Source of the DNA: Dallia pectoralis
Taxonomy: Eukaryota; Chordata; Actinopteri; Esociformes; Umbridae
Direction: 5' to 3'
Assembly (NCBI GenBank): GCA_029465975.1
Contig: CM055747.1
Span: 12,629,986 to 12,693,985, forward strand
Length of the DNA: 64,000 bases
A program made the translations under genes and the position numbers. The notes under the pieces are model-generated. The model saw only the letters and a program-made list of their open reading frames with translations, searched no databases and had not been told where the DNA came from. Positions 1 through 10,604 of the stretch are shown here, in pieces (the first letter of the stretch is position 1; every line of letters begins with the position of its first letter).

Positions 1-2197
1 TGTTTCACATTCTTCCCTCTGTCTTCCTGTTTCACATTCTTCCTCTGTCTTCCTGTTTCACATTCTTCCCTCTGTCTTCCTGTTTCACATTCTTTCCCTC
101 TGTCTTCCTGTTTCACATTCTTTCCCTCTGTCTTCCTGTTTCACATTCTTTCCCTCTGTCTTCCTGTTTCACATTCTTTCTCTCTGTCTTCCTGTTTCAC
201 ATTCTTTCTCTCTGTCTTCCTGTTTCACATTCTTTCTCTCTTTCTTCCTGTTTCACATTCTTTCCCTCTGTCTTCCTGTTTCACATTCTTCCCTCTGTCT
301 TCCTGTTTCACATTCTTCCCTCTGTCTTCCTGTTTCACATTCTTCCCTCTGTCTTCCTGTTTCACATTATTTCCCTCTGTCTTCCTGTTTCACATTCTTC
401 CCTCTGTCTTCCTGTTTCACATTCTTCCCTCTGTCTTCCTGTTTCACATTCTTCCCTCTGTCTTCCTGTTTCACATTCTTCCCTCTGTCTTCCTGTTTCA
501 CATTCTTCCCTCTGTCTTCCTGTTTCACATTCTTCCCTCTGTCTTCCTGTTTCACATTCTTTCCCTCTGTCTTCCTGTTTCACATTCTTTCCCTCTGTCT
601 TCCTGTTTCACATTCTTTCCCTCTGTCTTCCTGTTTCACATTCTTTCCCTCTGTCTTCCTGTTTCACATTCTTTCTCTCTGTCTTCCTGTTTCACATTCT
701 TTCTCTCTGTCTTCCTGTTTCACATTCTTTCTCTCTTTCTTCCTGTTTCACATTCTTTCCCTCTGTCTTCCTGTTTCACATTCTTCCCTCTGTCTTCCTG
801 TTTCACATTCTTCCCTCTGTCTTCCTGTTTCACATTCTTCCCTCTGTCTTCCTGTTTCACATTCTTCCCTCTGTCTTCCTGTTTCACATTCTTCCCTCTG
901 TCTTCCTGTTTCACATTCTTTCTCTCTGTCTTCCTGTTTCACATTCTTTCCCTCTGTCTTCCTGTTTCACATACTTTCTCTCTGTCTTCCTGTTTCACAT
1001 TCTTCCCGCTGTCTTCCTGTTTCACATTCTTTCCCTCTGTCTTCCTGTTTCACATTCTTTCCCTCTGTCTTCCTGTTTCACATTCTTTCCCTCTGTCTTC
1101 CTGTTTCACATTCTTTCCCTCTGTCTTCCTGTTTCACATTCTTTCCCTCTGTCTTCCTGTTTCACATTCTTTCCCTCTGTCTTCCTGTTTCACATTCTTT
1201 CCCTCTGTCTTCCTGTTTCACATTCTTTCCCTCTGTCTTCCTGTTTCACATTCTTTCCTCTGTCCTCTGTCTTCCTGTTTCACATACTTTCCCTCTGTCT
1301 TCCTGTTTCACATTCTTTCCCTCTGTCTTCCTGTTTCACATTCTTTCCCTCTGTCTTCCTGTTTCACATTCTTTCCCTCTGTCTTCCTGTTTCACATTCT
1401 TTCCCTCTGTCTTCCTGTTTCACATTCTTTCCCTCTGTCTTCCTGTTTCACATTCTTTCCCTCTGTCTTCCTGTTTCACATTTTTTCCCTCTGTCTTCCT
1501 GTTTCACATTCTTTCCCTCTGTCTTCCTGTTTCACATTCTTTCCCTCTGTCTTCCTGTTTCACATTCTTTCCCTCTGTCTTCCTGTTTCACATACTTTCC
1601 CTCTGTCTTCCTGTTTCACATTCTTTCCCTCTGTCTTCCTGTTTCACATTCTTTCCCTCTGTCTTCCTGTTTCACATACTTTCCCTTTGTCTTCCTGTTT
1701 CACATTCTTTCCCTCTGTCTTCCTGTTTCACATTCTTTCCCTCTGTCTTCCTGTTTCACATTCTTTCCCTCTGTCTTCCTGTTTCACATTCTTTCCCTCT
1801 GTCTTCCTGTTTCACATTCTTTCCCTCTGTCTTCCTGTTTCACATTCTTTCCCTCTGTCTTCCTGTTTCACATTCTTTCCCTCTGTCTTCCTGTTTCACA
1901 TTCTTTCCCTCTGTCTTCCTGTTTCACATTCTTTCCCTCTGTCTTCCTGTTTCACATTCTTTCCCTCTGTCTTCCTGTTTCACATTCTTTCCCTCTGTCT
2001 TCCTGTTTCACATTCTTTCCCTCTGTCTTCCTGTTTCACATTCTTTCCCTCTGTCTTCCTGTTTCACATTCTTTCCCTCTGTCTTCCTGTTTCACATTCT
2101 TTCCCTCTGTCTTCCTGTTTCACATTCTTTCCCTCTGTCTTCCTGTTTCACATACTTTCTCTCTGTCTTCCTGTTTCACATTCTCTCCCTCTGTCTG
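1..2197. repeat. 27/28-bp pyrimidine-rich minisatellite
   Basis: About 78 head-to-tail copies of a unit built on TTTCACATTCTTTCCCTC followed by TGTCTTCC. Units differ mainly by one T: ATTCTTCCC gives 27 bp and ATTCTTTCCC gives 28 bp. The array is already under way at base 1, so its left end is outside the window. From about 1020 to 2150 the 28-bp form dominates and copies are nearly identical, which suggests recent expansion; 1-1000 is a mixture. One strand is almost all C/T. Open frames here (for example 1687-2268 + and 362-942 -) are repeat artefacts. Confidence 0.97.
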
Positions 2198-5080
2198 TCA
2201 GTTTCTCATCTCCCTTTCTCTTCTCTACCAGCCAATCAACTACCAGTGTCACACCTTCACACTTTTGACGAACAACAGGTCCCATGAAGGCAATACTGGA
2301 AGCGTAGAAAGCCCAAATAGAGGAATACATGTCAGGGTGTTTGAGGTTGTATTGCTACAGCCGCCCTCCAGTATCACCAGTACCCAGACAGAGACACCAC
2401 TGAGGTCTCTACAGAATAGGGTTTGTGATGAGGAGAGCGTCAGATTCAGATATGAAGAATGACACTAACGCTGATAATATACACTGCATGACATTGTATG
2501 TGTCATCTACACCACAGTGATGCTGGAGGGACAGAGAGAAAGACAGAGAGAGACAAGCATGTGTGACATGTATACTGCATGTGTCTGTGTCACACCCTTC
2601 CAATATTTTTTATTGTTTTTTGTTCCCACTGATTCATATCCATAAACAATTTGAAATGTCACCTTCTGAAGAGGACAGTTGCTTTTTACACTCCGCAGCA
2701 CAATATTGAACGACACAGACTGCTGCTGGGTGACATGTACGGAGAGTCCTTGGTCTGTTCGGTTCTGATGAAACAGGAACATTCATCATTGCTGTTATTC
2801 ATCACTTCCCTCCTCCCCCCTGGTGGTTCTGCTCAGACCCCCCAGACGGTTTAGACAGAGACAGACAGAGAGGCATCGTCACGTTTCAATCTAACCAAAT
2901 CTCCTAGAATATAAAAACAGGAAAAGGTGTTAGGAGATATTTAGAATTGATCAATGATGGACCTGGAGCATGCCTGTGAGCTTCAACATAAGCATGTTGA
3001 GAAATGATGCATTATTGAATGATGGACTCTCTGTGAACCAGAACTGGATGTTAGTCAGTCAACGTAGTGTTTCTCAGCTGGAGTCATTGTGTTTGTTTAC
3101 AAATGTATTTGGTTCACATTGTTCTTTGTGAAGAAAGAACAAATTGGATGAATTTGATTAGTTCTGCAATTTTGGGTTCAGCAGTACGTTGTTTTTTTCA
3201 ATTTCCAATGTTTTAGTTCCTCTTTACAAACTCCTGTGAGATGAAATGGCCTTAAAAGGGTCACTGCCTCTAATGCAATACCATCAGGATATTCCAGTGA
3301 AATTTACCACCCCAATAGCGCCCCCCCCCCAGTCTCAAATGCATTAAATAATGAGGTAAAACAGAAAACCAGAAAGCTACAGCTCAATACCAACTCTGTT
3401 TGACCTAGCATTTTGATAAATACATTACAAGGAACATGTTTGTCATTGGGACCATGCTTTAAAAGCCACTCCTATAGTACTAAAAGGCCAATGGTTACAT
3501 CTTTGGATTAAGGTCTCTCAATGCAAAAAAGAACATGATGAAATTGACAAATAAACTTCATTAAACATGCGATCTGACACGTAAACGTGCAACAATCAAA
3601 CACAGATTCTCTCATTACAAAATTAATTGAAGTAAATGTTTGATGGCACCAAAGTACCCTTGAGAGATTATATATTTTTCCCTGTCACTTTCTTTTGTTA
3701 CACTTGGTAGGCATGTTCAGGGTTACAAATCCAGCTAATTTGTGAAACATGGTTCAATTTATCTAGATGAGGTCACCATTGGATAGGTAGACACATTTGT
3801 TGGCTTATGGACATATGGCGCATTTGTGTCTCGTAAGGCAAAAGCCTCCCCAACCCTTGCCCAACGCTGCATGCAGCTATATTTATACATGAATTAATCA
3901 ACCACAATAAATCACTGAGTCAATAACTTGCTGCATTGTTACCCAGACAAAACCATGGCTGGGTCTGTACTGATTGTCGCCACCAGGGGGGGCTGGCTGC
4001 CTGCTCTAATGCAGGTCTTCTAATCCGATGGCAGCTCTGTTTGTTCGAGATAGTCATGGTGAGTGAGAAAACCCATCAGGATTTTAGGGAGCAAAGACAG
4101 GAGAGGAGCTGAGAGGGAGGAAGAACAGAAGAGAGACAGATAGATGCAGGAGGTGTTGGGGAAGATGGGAGCAATTGGTAAATGTCTGTCTATGTGTTTG
4201 TATGTGTGTGTGAGCATGTGTAATTGTACAAATGGAAGAGCTTTCATAGAGGAAATGGCTAGATTCAAAGTACTGCTTTGTACTACTCTGTTCTAGTCTG
4301 ATTTTACCTCATCATAGCCCGGTTGGTCCACAGTTTTTCCCACTTTCAGATAATCATCTTCCCTCACAGAAAGATTTCGGGGATTGGCATTGACATGCTA
4401 AGTCGGATCCGGCCTATCGCGTTGGCACCTCCCACCCTACGTCCCGCCCTCCCATGTCCTTCCACCCAACCATTGCCGGAGGAACAGGGAATCACCCGCC
4501 ATCTCGTTGGGCAGAGAGAATGCTCTAAATTGCTCTTCTCTGAGGGGAACTTCACAGAGGAGGGTGCGTTGGTTAAGGAGAGAGGGAGGGACAGAGAGCT
4601 AGAGTGTTGATTAAGAAATGATTGGATTGTGGCAATCTGGGGCTAAAGAGATAGACATGGGTGACAGTCTGAGGGGTTAAGAGGGTTGTGGGGTTAAATG
4701 GATGAAAGCATGCAGGATATTGAAGGATGAGACCAGAGGATGAGTGAGAGGGGTGGTAGGACAAACAAACTGCTAGGACACACACATACACACTCAAATA
4801 CACACCAATCTGCCATGGATAAAAAGATTAAGGCCCTCTGGTTTCTATGCTATGTACTCTGCTCTCTCTCTCTCTCTCTCTCTCTGGAGCTCGGACGCCC
4901 TAGTTTGTCACAGCCCTTGTTATGTAACCAACCACACTACTGCCCCAGTCATTGGGACCCTTTCACTTTAACACACACACACACATGAACACATCCAGTG
5001 TATTAACAGCGGGACACTGTCCTGAACAGCCCGTGGCACTAATCATTTACAAGCAATTCTCACAGAGGTCAGACACCATT
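2198..5080. other. Unique sequence, no gene recognised
   Basis: No coding exon, splice pattern or transposon end that I can support. It holds short low-complexity tracts: a C run at 3321-3330, a TC run at about 4860-4884 and an AC run at about 4969-4985. Short open frames up to 95 codons show no recognisable domain or codon bias. It may be intergenic or intronic. Confidence 0.5.
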
Positions 5081-5082
5081 TA

Positions 5083-5335
5083 AAACTCAGATAATAGGAC
5101 AGCTTGTCTGACTGCTGGCTATCTTCATATAAAATCTGAAACATTTAGATAATAGAACTAATAGACTGAAGCAGTGTGACTCCTGGATATCTTCAAATGA
5201 ATCTGAAACAATCAGATAGCCGAACAGCTTGTCTGAAGCAGTGTGACTCCTGGCAATCTTCATATTAAATTTAATACACTCTGATAATGGGACAGCTTGT
5301 CTGAAGCAGTGTGACTCTTGGCAATCATTAATTAT
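5083..5335. repeat. Degenerate ~65-bp tandem repeat
   Basis: About four diverged copies share GACAGCTTGTCTGAAGCAGT, GTGTGACTCCTGG and a following ATCTTCATAT-like block. Divergence between copies is much higher than in the other arrays of the window, so this is an old, decaying tandem duplication. Confidence 0.7.
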
Positions 5336-5485
5336 ATGAAACTACGAGCCAGTCTGGTCACTGCTTCTCTAAACTGTACAATCCTGTGCCACGCTGGGCT
5401 CTGTCTGGCTTCACCTCTACAACACATTCTAAAGCAGGGACAAGAGACTTGGCAGCAATGTAACTGTGTGCTGTTCCGTGCTGGG

Positions 5486-5486
<1 letters not shown>

Positions 5487-5552
<66 letters not shown>
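5487..5552. repeat. (TG)33 microsatellite
   Basis: An uninterrupted run of 33 TG dinucleotides, the longest perfect dinucleotide run in the window. It is likely to be length-polymorphic. Shorter TG runs lie near 5745-5763. Confidence 0.97.
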
Positions 5553-5555
<3 letters not shown>

Positions 5556-6022
5556 TCACTGAACCGGACCAGGGACAATAAGCTGTAATCAGGAGAACAA
5601 GATAAGGGCTTTTTTAGATTATCAAAGGTGTTTTTTCACAACCGAAGTTAGTGTTACCTTTGTCTCTCTAATGTAATCTCTCCAATTGTCCTGGTTTTCC
5701 ACCCAATCCCATTTGGCTCCATCTTGGTCCCTCCCACAAGAATATGTGTGTGTGTGTGTGTGTAAGTGAGATTTGCTTAAGCACTTATTGTGCCCAGTGA
5801 TATGTCTGCACATTTGTCCCAACGCCGTACCCTTTATTTGTTCAATGTAACATTGGTTTGTAAATAATGTATTTAATTCCTTGCGCCTCCAATGGTCTGT
5901 GAAAGGCTCAGTCTGCATCGGAAAACCAATTTGAATTGATTTTCAGCACTCATTCCACCTCAGGTTTTTTCACATTCATATGAGATCAACTTTCTGATTG
6001 GTTGAGATACGTCAAACTTAAA
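5553..6022. other. Unique spacer
   Basis: No gene, RNA or transposon end recognised. A short TG run near 5745 is the only notable feature. Confidence 0.5.
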
Positions 6023-6205
6023 GGCATTGGTATAATCCAATGTTACTCCCCTTCATGGCATTGGTATAATCCAATGTTACTCCCCTTCATGGCATTGGTA
6101 TAATCCAATGTTACTCCCCTTGATGGCATTGGTATAATCCAATGTTACTCCCCTTCATGCCACTGGTATAATCCAATGTTACTCCCCTTCATGCCACTGG
6201 TGTCA
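6023..6205. repeat. 34-bp tandem array with internal palindrome
   Basis: Units start at 6023, 6057, 6091, 6125 and 6159, with a partial copy at 6193. Each full unit contains CATTGGTATAATCCAATG, in which CATTGG and CCAATG form a 6-bp inverted repeat around TATAAT; the later copies change CATTGG to CACTGG. The rest of the unit is TTACTCCCCTTCATG. Confidence 0.93.
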
Positions 6206-6472
6206 TTCTGAAGGATAATGTAAATGGTGCGCTTTTTATATACAGGTTTTTATTACAGGTCCTGCCTCACATTCACCCATTCACGACCGTGTCTATCATG
6301 CAAGGAGACTGCAGGCTCGCCAGGAGCAGCTGGGGTTAGGTGCCTTGCTCATGGACAACCCAACAATTTTCCCAGGAGGAACTGGGGATCGAACCACCAA
6401 CCTTCCGATTGATAGACAACCGACTCAACCCACTGAGCCTCTGCCGCCCACTGAGCCACTGCCGCCCACATA
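6206..6472 (-). mobile_element. tRNA-derived SINE remnant
   Basis: On the minus strand the head reads like a tRNA: an A box, TGGCTCAGTGG, near 6455-6465 and a B box, GGTTCGATCC, near 6389-6398, spaced as in RNA polymerase III promoters. A tRNA-unrelated body follows towards 6206. The 5' end is partly duplicated: the CACTGAGCC..CTGCCGCCC segment occurs twice. The promoter boxes are seen directly; the exact family and the 3' end are not certain. Confidence 0.75.
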
Positions 6473-6640
6473 ACGTTCTCTGCCAGACTGCACACATCGT
6501 TGGCAAATGGTTTGAGGAACATTATCAGGCATACAAGGCGCTGGCCCTGGCCTTCAAATCCCCCAAATCGTAATCAGATTGAGCATTTGTAGGATGTGCT
6601 GCAGCAACAATCTGCTGCTAATGTCTTGGTGCCAGATACC
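6473..6640 (+). mobile_element. Tc1-like transposase 3' scrap
   Basis: The segment resembles the C-terminal part of decayed fish Tc1-like transposases: a CCTTCAAATCCCCCAAATCG block, the codons for the conserved proline-rich region before the last acidic residue, then AATCAGATTGAGCATTTGTA. The frame is broken by a stop at about 6571. No terminal inverted repeat is visible. The assignment rests on recognition of the motif order, not on a search. Confidence 0.5.
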
Positions 6641-6724
6641 ACAGGTGTCACAGTAAGGCGGGTGAGAGACATGGTTGGAAAAGGATAACCATGTCTCTCA
6701 CCCGCCTTACTGTGACACCTGTGG
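6639..6724. repeat. Perfect 38-bp inverted repeat (hairpin)
   Basis: The arms 6639-6676 and 6687-6724 are exact reverse complements around a 10-nt loop (GGAAAAGGAT). A third, direct copy of the 31-nt GGGTGAGAGACATGG.. segment of the left arm plus loop follows at 6723-6753, 63 bp downstream of its first copy at 6660-6690. The pattern fits a fold-back or template-switch event rather than a transposon end. Confidence 0.95.
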
Positions 6725-6818
6725 GTGAGAGACATGGTTGGAAAAGGATAACCTATCCCGACGGAACGCAGCCCGAACAAAACTAATGAACACAAACAAC
6801 TCTAGTACACGCAACAGC

Positions 6819-7200
6819 TGTCACGAGTGGTGTGCTAGGGCACAGCTGGTGAACACTGGGTTTCCACTCGGGTTGGTTAGGGTGGTGCACTTCCTGTATT
6901 TATGTTATGATGTAGCACATGTTAGCTAACCACGAAGGCTATTTAGGTTCTAGTTTGGGATTGCACCTTACTGAGCATTATTTAGAAATCACAGAGTTAC
7001 GGTGAGTGTTGGTATCATAGAATTATATCGCTGTTATTTACGTTTAGTAGTCGCTTTTTTGAGCACTTTTGTTTCCTTTAACCGTGCTAGTTTTTCTGTT
7101 TGTTGTCACCGTGTTTGTTTTACCGTTGAAAATAAATACCCGTCGAACGTGTTTGAGCTCTGCGTCTGTCTATACTGCACTACACCTTTAAAACGTGACA
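6819..7200 (+). mobile_element. Solo LTR 1 (382 bp)
   Basis: The segment starts TGTCACGAGTGG and ends AACGTGACA, so it has TG..CA termini, and is flanked by the exact 5-bp duplication ACAGC (6814-6818 and 7201-7205). A polyadenylation signal AATAAA lies at 7131-7136, 64 bp before the end, which sets the + orientation. There is no internal gag/pol sequence on either side, so this is a solo LTR left by recombination between the two LTRs. A 5-bp duplication fits Gypsy-type elements. Confidence 0.9.
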
Positions 7201-7261
7201 ACAGCGTAAACGGAGATTCAGGGCCTAGCTCTGGTACATACATTGACATCAAACAATAATT

Positions 7262-7320
7262 TAAATTGACAAGCAAGCAACATATATATATGTTTCTTGC
7301 TTGTCATTTGTCAATTTCAA
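7262..7320. repeat. Imperfect hairpin
   Basis: AAATTGACAAGCAAG near 7263 pairs with CTTGCTTGTCATTTGTCAATTT near 7289-7315, with a 7-nt bulge, around an ACATATATATATGT centre. It lies between two solo LTRs; its origin is unknown. Confidence 0.6.
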
Positions 7321-7607
7321 TTATATAATTATATACATATTAATTACCGACAAGGAACAGGTGAGGGCAGAGACAGTTTTTTTACAACACGACAACTTCA
7401 AGGGTCTTGTAAAGCCTGTGTCTATAAAAATTATAAAATTGTATAATTGGTCAAGTTCATTTTTATCGCGCCTCAATACCATGCAACGGCTATACTGGAA
7501 AGATCCAAAAATGGGAAGTGGAGTGGGTTCCTTGTGCGAATTATACTGGCCAGGGCAAGAACTCTGACCACACCCCCAGTCGTCCTGGCAGTAAGACCTC
7601 AGGAATC

Positions 7608-8070
7608 TGTGACGGCCGTGTCGCATAGCTGGGTGGGTGAGGTGCGTATTAGAAGAAAGGAGCCAGGCACAGGATTCTTGGCGTTGATGGTGTTTTTTAA
7701 TTAGTTGGCTTTCACCGAGATAAACGTAAACCGTACCCACTAGTATTAGAAACCAAAATAACAAAAAGAGCGTTACGGCGCCGACAATAACTCTGACACA
7801 AGATGTCCAAAAGGCATCTAATAATATTTCGTATATCTTCCGTTTAGCGGACATTTAACACGAAACACAAAACAATACCACACAAGGACATGACCCAGCA
7901 CGGGAAGCCTATATATGTTACTAATGGGAGAATGGGCACCAGGTGTGTGTAATGATGAGACAGACAATGTGACTAATGAGGGGGGCGGTGGCCACTAATA
8001 AGCCGGCGACGACAAATGCCGAAGCCTGCCCCTAGATGGCAGTAGAGCTGTTCCAGAGGGAGTTGTCACA
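7608..8070 (-). mobile_element. Solo LTR 2 (463 bp, minus)
   Basis: The segment has TGTGACGG..TTGTCACA termini and is flanked by the exact 5-bp duplication GAATC (7603-7607 and 8071-8075). On the minus strand a TATA-like CATATATAGG (about 7908-7917) precedes a transcribed-looking region and ATTAAA, which suggests minus orientation. No internal sequence is attached. The 177-codon open frame crossing the LTR edge (7321-7854 -) is not a gene. Confidence 0.9.
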
Positions 8071-8134
8071 GAATCTCCCCAAATGCTGATGAACTCTTTC
8101 CACCTGCCCAAATTGTTTGGTTGAATGAGGTTTA

Positions 8135-8573
8135 TGTAAGTGTTTGTGTATGTGTCCCTGTTTTGTATGCATGTTTCTGTCTCCCTCTAGTGGTTGTTTC
8201 ATGTATATAGTTTTGTTTCGTTTTTAGTTTTCCCGCCCTTGTTCACCTGTTGCCTGTTAGTCCTCGTTATGTTCATTATATAGCCTCCCCAGTGTCTCTT
8301 GTGTTTGTTGGGTCATTGTTTCCTGTTCCTTGTTCCTATCCCAGAGTAAGTCTGTTTCTCTCTCTCGTTCCTAGTGTTCTGTTCTGTTTCAGTGTTGTTT
8401 TTTTTATTTGGCCCACGTGCCGTTGTATGTTTCCAGCACTATGTGTGTAGTTTTTAGTTTGGTTTGTCCTTTATAATAAATTCTTAGTTAATTATTATCC
8501 CTGCGCCCTCCCTGTTACGTTCCGTTGAGCTTGTTCCTGCTTCGAAACACCCCTTCAGTCCGCGAACGTGACA
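8135..8573 (+). mobile_element. Solo LTR 3 (439 bp)
   Basis: The segment starts TGTAAGTGTTTG and ends CGAACGTGACA, and is flanked by the exact 5-bp duplication GTTTA (8130-8134 and 8574-8578). A TATA box (ATTATATAGCC, about 8274-8284) and AATAAA (8475-8480) are in LTR order, so the orientation is +. Only 64 bp separate it from solo LTR 2. It ends in GTGACA like solo LTR 1 but differs in the body, so these are separate families or subfamilies. Confidence 0.9.
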
Positions 8574-8578
8574 GTTTA

Positions 8579-9671
8579 GGCCAATTGCTGGCAGTACAAT
8601 TCGATTGTTTCTCTCAATCGCCTCACTGTTTTTTATCAAAGGTAGCAAAGATCTCAGATAGCATGACATGTCATATAAAACTTGTCAGTTTCAATTTGAG
8701 CAGCTCATTCTCCCTCTCAATTTCTACACATAGTTCCCCCTCCGATTCCAAGTTGTCTATATAACTGTATATAACTCTCTGTGCTGTATAAATGCATAAG
8801 TTTTTTTTTTTTTTTTTAAGTACGATGGCGCATACAAAATGATCACTATCAGGCTTCGGGGTGGCAGGTAAATAGGACACAAATGCAGAGGTTCTGGAAC
8901 ACTTACATTTAATACAAGAACTTGACTCTGAACTAGAAATATACAATGAACAAAATGCTAGGATGCACTGACATGAGACCCAGCACAGCTAAAGACTGAA
9001 TGTTACGTGCATCTGTGTGTGTGTGCTAATTGGTGTTCCCACAGGTGTTCTGATCACCCCACAGTGCAGTAATCTCCAGTGCCAGCTCCCACCTGCATCC
9101 ACTAATCAACCTGCACCAATCAGCCAATCGGATGCCACTATACCACTGCTTAAAAGAGGCCAACAGTTTTTTCTTTAGAGAGAGGTCGGAAGGAGAAGAG
9201 TGAAAAGAGAGAAAGGAGAGCTGTTTTTGAGTGAATAGGTTTTTGACATATATTTTTTCACCTATACTTTGACCCACCTTTAAACATACATTTCTGATAC
9301 CTACACTTTGACACCTTTTGACACACATTTTGGCACATACACCTTTGCACACCTTGTTGGAGACATTTTGCTAGTGACATATCCTCTTTGTTTTGTTCGG
9401 GTGACGTTCGGGCTAGTCTTTGTGGGTATGTACCTCTGTTAATAGTGTGTGTATTTACTATTTGGTCCTTGATTTAGTGTATGTCACATTGTTCATTTAA
9501 GTATTCTGTCCTTTGTTTAGTCGTTTTTACTGTTCGTTTTTCTTCAGTTGTCCCAGGGAAAAGGGGACAGTTTAGGGGGAGTGTTTAGGTAAGAGGCCCT
9601 GGGGTTTGCATACCACCTGTAGATAACCTCTGTCTATATACCCTAGGTAAGTCCTGGGCGGACCACCACCT
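8579..9671. other. Unassigned sequence, LTR-like in part
   Basis: Contains a T run (about 8801-8818). From 9001 to 9590 the composition resembles a retroviral-type LTR (TGTTACGTGC start, CTTAAAAGAGG promoter-like site near 9151), but I found no matching end or target duplication and do not call it. No gene recognised. Confidence 0.4.
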
Positions 9672-9778
9672 GTATTTATGGTGGTCTAGTGATCTAGGCT
9701 GCTGTCTACAGGCACATGCATGTCGCTGTTAAATAGTGGCCTGGGGTGGTCCAGTGATCTAGGCTGCTGTCTACAGGC
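9672..9778. repeat. 65-bp minisatellite, left part
   Basis: About 1.6 copies of a unit containing GTGGCCTGGGGTGGTCCAGT, GATCTAGGCTGCTGTCTACA and a tail ending TGTTAAATA. The array stops at the CTACAGGC target site of the hAT element and resumes at 11910. Confidence 0.9.
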
Positions 9779-10052
9779 CAGAGGTGTGGACTCGAGTCAT
9801 GTGACTTGGACTCGAGTCATGAATTTGATGACTTCAGACTCGACTCGACAAAATGTACAAAGACTTGCAACTCGACTTGGACTTGAACATCAATGACTCG
9901 TGACTTCACTTGGACTTGCGCCTTTTGAATCGAGAAGACTTGCTACTTCCCATGAAAACTGGGGAAGAAAATGTTCACACGGCCGCGCCGCTCTCAGTTT
10001 ATCTGCATATGTGAAAAAAAATGCATGCAGAGAGCACGCGCGCTGCCTGCAC

Positions 10053-10238
10053 GACATCCAATCACTGTAGTCCCACATTGTTTTGATTCGACATCCAATC
10101 ACTGTAGTCCCACGTTGTTTTGATTGGACATCCAATCACTGTAGTCCCACGTTGTTTTGATTGGACATCCAATCACTGTAGTCCCACGTTGTTTTGATTG
10201 GACATCCAATCACTGTAGTCCCACGTTGTTTTGATTAG
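10053..10238. repeat. 37-bp tandem array inside the hAT
   Basis: Five copies, starting at 10053, 10090, 10127, 10164 and 10201, of GACATCCAATCACTGTAGTC followed by CCACGTTGTTTTGATTG. The first copies differ slightly (CCACATTG, GATTC), while the inner ones are identical. Confidence 0.95.
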
Positions 10239-10604
10239 ACAGCATCCAAGCAGGCACATGGCAAGACAACTAATCAAGCACAAGCAACAACGCGCCAGTT
10301 GGCAAAATGATACCGAAGATAGTTTCGTTTGGCTATAAAAATTACGAGGTAGTCGACAAAAAGAGTTGCAATTTGCAAAACATGTGGGTCGAAGATTACA
10401 GACGGAGCTGCGCACGCGCACGCTCAAACGCACGCACACACACACGTCTCTATGGAGTCATTCCAATTATATTATCAGGTTGGTACATTTTTTCAGAAGT
10501 GATCATTTTGAGGAGTGAGGATTTTATTAATGACATGTTTAAAAAAGTTCAGGCTAAAAGGACCCATGTCTATTTGAAAGTTAAACTGTTTTGCAATATG
10601 AGGT

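Noticed and set aside
7321..7854. 177-codon minus-strand frame with a hydrophobic stretch
   Set aside because: Crosses the edge of a solo LTR; half its length is LTR sequence, so it is chance.
9001..9590. Possible fourth LTR
   Set aside because: Composition and promoter-like motif fit, but no TG..CA pair with a matching 5-bp duplication was found.
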